The notes below the pieces were generated by a model. That model had not been told where the DNA came from, made no database searches, and saw only the letters and a list, made by a program, of their open reading frames with translations. Positions 31,457-35,365 of a stretch of DNA of 35,365 nucleotides are shown piece after piece. Source of the DNA: Nocardia higoensis NBRC 100133 (GTDB lineage: Bacteria > Actinomycetota > Actinomycetes > Mycobacteriales > Mycobacteriaceae). The stretch covers positions 1 through 35,365 of the forward strand of contig NZ_BAGA01000178.1 of assembly GCF_000308595.1 (NCBI RefSeq), read 5' to 3'. A program made the position numbers and the translations under genes. Every line of letters starts with the position of its first letter. Position 1 is the first letter of the stretch.

Positions 31457-33154
31457 CTACCCGACGCCGTGCATCGCCGCGTGGGCGATATCGACCATCT
31501 GCTCGATGTCGGTGATCTTGACGCGCGGGCGGCCGCGCTCGCGGCCGCCCGCGCGCTCTGCCGCGTCGATGGCAAGCCAGCCCTTCCGATCGACGGCCTC
31601 GGGTCGGCGCTCGACGACCAACGCGGACAGCGTTTCCCGGTCACGACCGGACTCCGGGTGCCGCAGGCGTCCGGCGACCACATCCTCGATCAATGCGGCG
31701 ACAGTGTTCTGCGCGCACAGCTTGTTCGTGCCGATCACTCCGGACGGTCCGCGTTTGACCCAGCCGGTCGTGTAGACACCCGCGAGCGCCGAGCCGGTGG
31801 CGGGATCGATGACCCGCCCGTCGACATTGGGAATACGGCCGGCGGCCGTGTCGAAGGGCACGCCCGGCACCGCCGTGCCGCGGTAGCCGATCGAACGCAG
31901 GACCAGGCCCGCGGCGATGATCTCCGTGTCGCCGGTCGGGCGGGCTTCGAGTGCGCCGCGCTCGGTGCGGACCAGTTCGTTGCGGACGATCTCCACACCC
32001 TCGACACGGTCGGCGCCGAGGATCCGGGTCGGCGAGGTCAGATACCGCAGGACGATGCGCTTGTTACCCGGATCGGTCGTGCTGTCGACATATTCGCGGG
32101 CGACCCGGGTCTTGAGATCGGTCGAGAAGGACACGTCCTCGTCCGCGAGGTCGCCGAGATCGAGCTCGCGGGAATCGACGACCACGTCGACTCCCGGGAT
32201 CCGGCCCAGCGCCATCAACTCCGGAGTCGTGTACGCGGCCTGGGCGACACCACGCCGTCCCAGGACGACGACCTCGCGGATCCTGCTGCTGCGCAGGGCT
32301 TCCAGCGCGTGCTCGGCCATGTCGCTGCGGACCAGATCGTCCGGGTCGGAGACGAGCAGCCGGGCGACGTCGAGGGCCACATTGCCGTTGCCGACGATCA
32401 CCGCGCGCTCGCCGGACAGGTCGAAGGTGCGCTGCGCGTAGTCGGGGTGTCCGTTGTACCAGGCGACGAATTCGGTGGCAGCCACGCTGCCCGGCAGCTC
32501 GGCGCCGGGAATGTCGAGCTTGCGATCCTCGAGCGCGCCGACCGCGTAGATCACGGCGTGGTGGTGCGCGAGCAGCTCGTCGTGGGTGAGATGGTTGCCG
32601 ATCTCGACATTGAGGTGGAAACGAAATCCGGGTTTCGCGGCGATCCTGCGGAACACCTCGGTGATGGCCTTGGTGCCGAGATGGTCGGGGGCGACCCCGG
32701 CGCGCACGAGACCCCACGGCGTCGGCAGCCGATCGAACATCTCGACCTCGATGCCGCCGCTGGGCATCCGATTGATCAGTTCGGCCGCGGCGTACACACC
32801 CGCCGGCCCGGAGCCGACCACGGCGACCCGCAGCGGCGCTTCGGGCTTGGGCACCTTCACCGAGGGCTGCTGCTCCGGCAGCGTGCCCGCGTCGAGCGGA
32901 TGGCGGCGGAAGTACTCCGCATTGATCTCGCGGTAGCGCGACTGGTCGTCGGGCAGTTCGTCCTCGGGGTGGATGGCCTCGACAGGGCAGGCTTCCATGC
33001 AGGCACCACAGTCGATGCAGGTCTGCGGATCGATGTAGAGCATCTCGGTCGTCCGGAAGTCCGGATCGTCCGGGGTGGGGCGGATGCAGTTGACGGGGCA
33101 CACCTGCACGCAGGCGGCGTCGTTACAGCATGGTTGGGTCACGACGAAAGACAA
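31457..33154 (-). CDS. fprB: FprB-type ferredoxin/ferredoxin-NADP reductase fusion
   Basis: A 565-residue flavoprotein joining an N-terminal seven-iron-type ferredoxin to an adrenodoxin-reductase-like domain, as in M. tuberculosis FprB. The ferredoxin part (1-65) has Cys at 9/10, 15, 19, 23, 46, 49, 52 and 56 in CxxxCP and CxxCxxC patterns. The reductase has the FAD motif GSGPAG with TPWGLVRAGVAPDH and the NADP motif GNGNVALDVARLL, and a C-terminal GYRGTAVPGVPFD and TGWVKRGPSGVIGTN block. It could power the P450s of this window. Translation starts at a TTG (33154), with GGAG 6 bp upstream. Confidence 0.93.
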   Translation of the reverse strand: MSFVVTQPCCNDAACVQVCPVNCIRPTPDDPDFRTTEMLYIDPQTCIDCGACMEACPVEAIHPEDELPDDQSRYREINAEYFRRHPLDAGTLPEQQPSVKVPKPEAPLRVAVVGSGPAGVYAAAELINRMPSGGIEVEMFDRLPTPWGLVRAGVAPDHLGTKAITEVFRRIAAKPGFRFHLNVEIGNHLTHDELLAHHHAVIYAVGALEDRKLDIPGAELPGSVAATEFVAWYNGHPDYAQRTFDLSGERAVIVGNGNVALDVARLLVSDPDDLVRSDMAEHALEALRSSRIREVVVLGRRGVAQAAYTTPELMALGRIPGVDVVVDSRELDLGDLADEDVSFSTDLKTRVAREYVDSTTDPGNKRIVLRYLTSPTRILGADRVEGVEIVRNELVRTERGALEARPTGDTEIIAAGLVLRSIGYRGTAVPGVPFDTAAGRIPNVDGRVIDPATGSALAGVYTTGWVKRGPSGVIGTNKLCAQNTVAALIEDVVAGRLRHPESGRDRETLSALVVERRPEAVDRKGWLAIDAAERAGGRERGRPRVKITDIEQMVDIAHAAMHGVG

Positions 33155-33218
33155 GGCAAACTCCTGGGACGGGCGCCACCGAGCCGTGTCCGCCGGTCGG
33201 CGGTCCGGGGTGCGGAAC

Positions 33219-33872
33219 TCACTGCGCGCAGATCACCGCGTCGAATACCGAGACGAAGGTCAGCGCGTGATCGCGCGCGAAATCGATGCTGTCGCGCTCA
33301 TCGGCCATCCTGGTCGGATCGGCCGGGGAGACCAGTTCGCAGAGAGCGGCCATCGGGCGCAGGCCCGCGGCTCGCACGAGGCGCACGACCGTCTCGGCCA
33401 CACCGGTCCCGCCGCGGCGGGCGATGATCGGTGCGACATGTCCGGGCCGGGACAAGGCGGTCGGGACGGTGACCGGATCGGCGATGGTCCTGATCGTCTG
33501 CGCACGGTCGGCCGCGGAGATTCCGGTGCCGGTGCCTGCCACGGCGTCCACCGTCACGGCCGGAACCGAACTCGCGTCGAAGCCGCCGAACTGCCACATC
33601 GGCGGAAGCAGAAGTCGAACGCAGTCCTCCTCCGGCACCGCCACTTTCACGAACCCCGAGGCGTACCGGACCATGAACGCCACCGAAGCGGTGGTGACGA
33701 ATTCGGCGGCGGCCACCAGGCTCGCCTCCCCGCGGCGGGGGTCGAACAGGACGATCGAACGGCCCGAGGCGAGATCGGCGACGGCCTGCTCGACGCGCGC
33801 CCTCGCGGTGTGCCGCGGGTCGATCGAGGACGTGCGATGAACCGACGCGTGATTGATCTCAGCTACCGACAT
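33219..33872 (-). CDS. RibB-like protein (DHBP synthase fold) with altered active site
   Basis: A 217-residue protein of the 3,4-dihydroxy-2-butanone 4-phosphate synthase fold. Kept features are VEQAVADLASGRSIVLFD, AAAEFVTTASVAFMVRYASG, GISAADR, SRPGHVAPIIARRGG (141-155) and LCEL (177-180). But the acidic catalytic loop (DDEDRENEGD in true RibB) is FDPRRGEASL here, and the metal His of GGHTE is lost (GTGVAE, 155-160). Normal riboflavin-pathway activity is therefore doubtful, and no GTP cyclohydrolase II domain follows. Its gene overlaps the enoyl-CoA hydratase end by 14 bp. AGGGA sits 6 bp before the ATG at 33872; a GTG two codons earlier is possible. Confidence 0.85.
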   Translation of the reverse strand: MSVAEINHASVHRTSSIDPRHTARARVEQAVADLASGRSIVLFDPRRGEASLVAAAEFVTTASVAFMVRYASGFVKVAVPEEDCVRLLLPPMWQFGGFDASSVPAVTVDAVAGTGTGISAADRAQTIRTIADPVTVPTALSRPGHVAPIIARRGGTGVAETVVRLVRAAGLRPMAALCELVSPADPTRMADERDSIDFARDHALTFVSVFDAVICAQ

Positions 33873-34656
33873 GGCCACTCCCTGCTCGTGCTTCGTTTTC
33901 CGGACGGACTCGCTTGGCGGTGAAGGCCGCGATGGCGTCGTGGAAGGCGTCCGTCGTCGTCAGCCGGATCTGGCCGGTGCGCTCCCGGTCGAAGGCGGCG
34001 CCGAGTTCGGTCAGGCTCGCGTCGTTGACCGCACGTTTCGTCTCGGCCAGCGACTCGCGGGAGATCCCGCTCAGCCGTGCCGTGAGCTTCGCGAGTTCGG
34101 ACTCGAAGTCCTCCCGGTCGTACACCGCCGCCACCAAGCCCAGGCGAGCCGCCTCGGTCGCGCTCAGACGTTCGCCGAGCAGCGCCATCCGCATCGCGAC
34201 CGCCCGGCCGACGGAGGCGGCGACCAGCGCCGTCGCGCCGCCGTCCGGCATCAAGCCGATCGAGGTGAACGGCATGGAGAAGAAGGCGTCCGACCGGACG
34301 ACGGTGAAATCGGCTGCCAGCGCGAGCGATACGCCCACGCCTACGGCCGGGCCGCGGACCGCGGCGACGACCGGACGCGGTGCCGCGACGATCGCCGAGA
34401 CGCACCTGGTCGCGGCGTCGGAGGTGCTCGCGGTGTTCTCGACCGACAGCGGGTCCTCGACATCGAGATCGCCACCGGCGCAGAACGCCCGGCCGGTCCC
34501 CGACAGCACGATCGCGCGCACGGCAGGGTCGGCGCCCGCACTCTCGATCGCGTCGGCGAGCCGGTGCAGGGTGTCCTTGTCGACAGCGTTCATGCGGTCG
34601 GGACGATCGATCAGGATGTGACGCACCGCGGCGTCGTCGTTGACGCTCACACTCAT
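33859..34656 (-). CDS. Enoyl-CoA hydratase/isomerase family protein
   Basis: Crotonase-fold protein of 265 residues acting on an acyl-CoA. The first oxyanion segment is FCAGGDLD, the second RGPAVGVGVSLALAADF. The following MPFTSIGLMPDGGATALV carries the PDGG form seen in isomerase-type members rather than the hydratase Glu pattern, so isomerase or hydrolase activity is possible. The C-terminal helix part (SLAETKRAVNDAS) fits. SD GGAAGG lies 7 bp before the ATG. It overlaps the upstream hydrolase stop (ATGA) and the downstream RibB-like start, forming a tight three-gene unit. Confidence 0.88.
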   Translation of the reverse strand: MSVSVNDDAAVRHILIDRPDRMNAVDKDTLHRLADAIESAGADPAVRAIVLSGTGRAFCAGGDLDVEDPLSVENTASTSDAATRCVSAIVAAPRPVVAAVRGPAVGVGVSLALAADFTVVRSDAFFSMPFTSIGLMPDGGATALVAASVGRAVAMRMALLGERLSATEAARLGLVAAVYDREDFESELAKLTARLSGISRESLAETKRAVNDASLTELGAAFDRERTGQIRLTTTDAFHDAIAAFTAKRVRPENEARAGSGHVGS

Positions 34657-35365
34657 GGTAGAACCTTCCGGAAGAAGTCGGCGATCTCGGCGACGCCCTC
34701 GCGTGCCTGCGGCAGGAAGTCGGTGAACAGGGTCCAGGCGTGACAGGTGTCGGGATGTACGGACAGCGTGCTCGCCCCGCCTCCGGCCTGCACCGCGTCG
34801 TGGATGCGGACGGCGTCGTCGAGCAGGATTTCGCTGTCGCTGGCGAGCAACAGGATCGGCGGCAATCCGGCGAGGTCACCGAAGACCGGGGACGCCAGCG
34901 GATCGAGACGATCGTGACCCTGGAGATAGGTGGACGCCAGTAGTCCGAGGTCGCGTTCGGTGATCACGGGATCGGTGTCACGGTTGGCCACGACACTGGC
35001 CCCGGACACGGTGAAATCCGCGAGGGGCGAGACGACGGCGGCAGCCGCCGGCAGGGCGGCGCCGCTGTCACGTGACGCCATCAGCGTCGCCACCGTCAAC
35101 CCACCTCCGGCGGAGTCACCACCGAGAACGGTGTGCCCGGCGCCGAACTCCGCGATGACGGCGGCCAGCACCCGGGTCGCGTCGTCCAGCGCCGCGGGGA
35201 ACGGGAATTCGGGAGCGAGCCGGTAGTCGGGCACGACGACGGTGGCGCCCATGGCGCGCGACAGTGCCGCGGCCGCGTGCCGATACCCGTGGGCGCTGCC
35301 CATGACGTATCCGCCACCGTGCAGCCACACCAGGACGTCGTCACCGATACCGACGCCCGCCCTGA
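34653..35365 (-). CDS. HSL-type alpha/beta-hydrolase, partial (5' end beyond window)
   Basis: Esterase of the hormone-sensitive-lipase family; the frame continues past the right edge (RAGVGIGDDVLVWLHGGGYV is the first visible part), so the N-terminus is missing. Visible are the oxyanion HGGGYVMGS, DYRLAPEFPFPAALDDA, the nucleophile GGDSAGGGL, the acid region SDSEILLDD and the His in DTCHAWTL. About 237 residues are seen, most of the catalytic domain. Its stop overlaps the enoyl-CoA hydratase start (ATGA), so it is the upstream member of that unit. Confidence 0.9.
   Translation of the reverse strand, partial: RAGVGIGDDVLVWLHGGGYVMGSAHGYRHAAAALSRAMGATVVVPDYRLAPEFPFPAALDDATRVLAAVIAEFGAGHTVLGGDSAGGGLTVATLMASRDSGAALPAAAAVVSPLADFTVSGASVVANRDTDPVITERDLGLLASTYLQGHDRLDPLASPVFGDLAGLPPILLLASDSEILLDDAVRIHDAVQAGGGASTLSVHPDTCHAWTLFTDFLPQAREGVAEIADFFRKVLP

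Noticed and set aside
31439..33427. A 662-codon plus-strand frame
   Set aside because: It is antisense to fprB, with no recognisable domain.
1..35365. tRNA/rRNA genes, CRISPR arrays, transposases, integrases, phage genes
   Set aside because: None of their signatures were seen on either strand; the gaps are too short for most and the coding regions are accounted for.

Overview
This is a gap-poor, high-GC window from an actinobacterium, most likely a mycolic-acid-containing member of the Mycobacteriales (a Nocardia- or Rhodococcus-like organism). The evidence is a DUF3068/PorA-family membrane protein, an FprB-type fusion of ferredoxin and ferredoxin reductase, a mycothiol-dependent maleylpyruvate isomerase, a mycofactocin-type short-chain dehydrogenase, GTG/TTG starts and many 1-4 bp ATGA-type overlaps. 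Genus is inferred, not proven. No rRNA, tRNA, CRISPR array, insertion sequence or phage gene was seen. It reads as a catabolic accessory region dominated by oxygenases and their partners.

Left block (1-6501): a ferredoxin (cut by the window edge) and a CYP199-like P450 read leftward. An IclR regulator also reads leftward and is divergent from a rightward operon: gentisate 1,2-dioxygenase, fumarylpyruvate hydrolase, mycothiol-dependent maleylpyruvate isomerase and 3-hydroxybenzoate 6-hydroxylase. These four enzymes take 3-hydroxybenzoate through gentisate and maleylpyruvate to fumarate plus pyruvate. The P450 may feed the route by demethylating a methoxybenzoate. A palindrome (TTCTGCTCAGCAGAA) lies in the divergent promoter, and its flanking word ATGTTCTGC recurs upstream of the P450. 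The operon ends at an 18-bp hairpin.

Second block (6556-13876): a leftward four-gene set (SRPBCC protein, zinc alcohol dehydrogenase, hotdog thioesterase, nitroreductase) of unknown joint role; an AraC/VirS-type regulator divergent from an acyl-CoA synthetase, with 21-bp-phased direct repeats between them; an aldo/keto reductase; and a 55-residue DUF4236 protein.

Third block (13889-19293): a GlxA-type regulator divergent from a tautomerase-like protein around a nested dyad; a cyclohexanone-monooxygenase-type Baeyer-Villiger enzyme with an HSL-type esterase; and a divergent mycofactocin-type SDR. Alcohol dehydrogenase, Baeyer-Villiger monooxygenase and esterase is the classic order of chemistry for degrading a cyclic or secondary alcohol through a ketone and a lactone or ester.

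Fourth block (19302-28706): a leftward seven-gene operon consisting of a 4-hydroxyacetophenone-monooxygenase-type BVMO, an HSL-type esterase, an acyl-CoA synthetase, an AttH/CrtC-like (DUF7064-type) protein, an APH-fold phosphotransferase, an unrecognised 96-residue protein and a zinc alcohol dehydrogenase. Upstream lies a tandem double-domain TetR protein. A dyad fills the spacer of a recognisable -35/-10 pair ahead of the operon.

Right block (28991-35365): a CYP157-like P450 that has lost the ExxR motif, then a leftward run of HSL-type hydrolase (cut by the window edge), enoyl-CoA hydratase/isomerase, a RibB-like protein with lost catalytic residues, FprB and a PorA/DUF3068 membrane protein. 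The best candidates for undescribed biology are the double-TetR/BVMO/DUF7064/phosphotransferase operon, the RibB-like protein in its crotonase-hydrolase context, and the ExxR-less P450.
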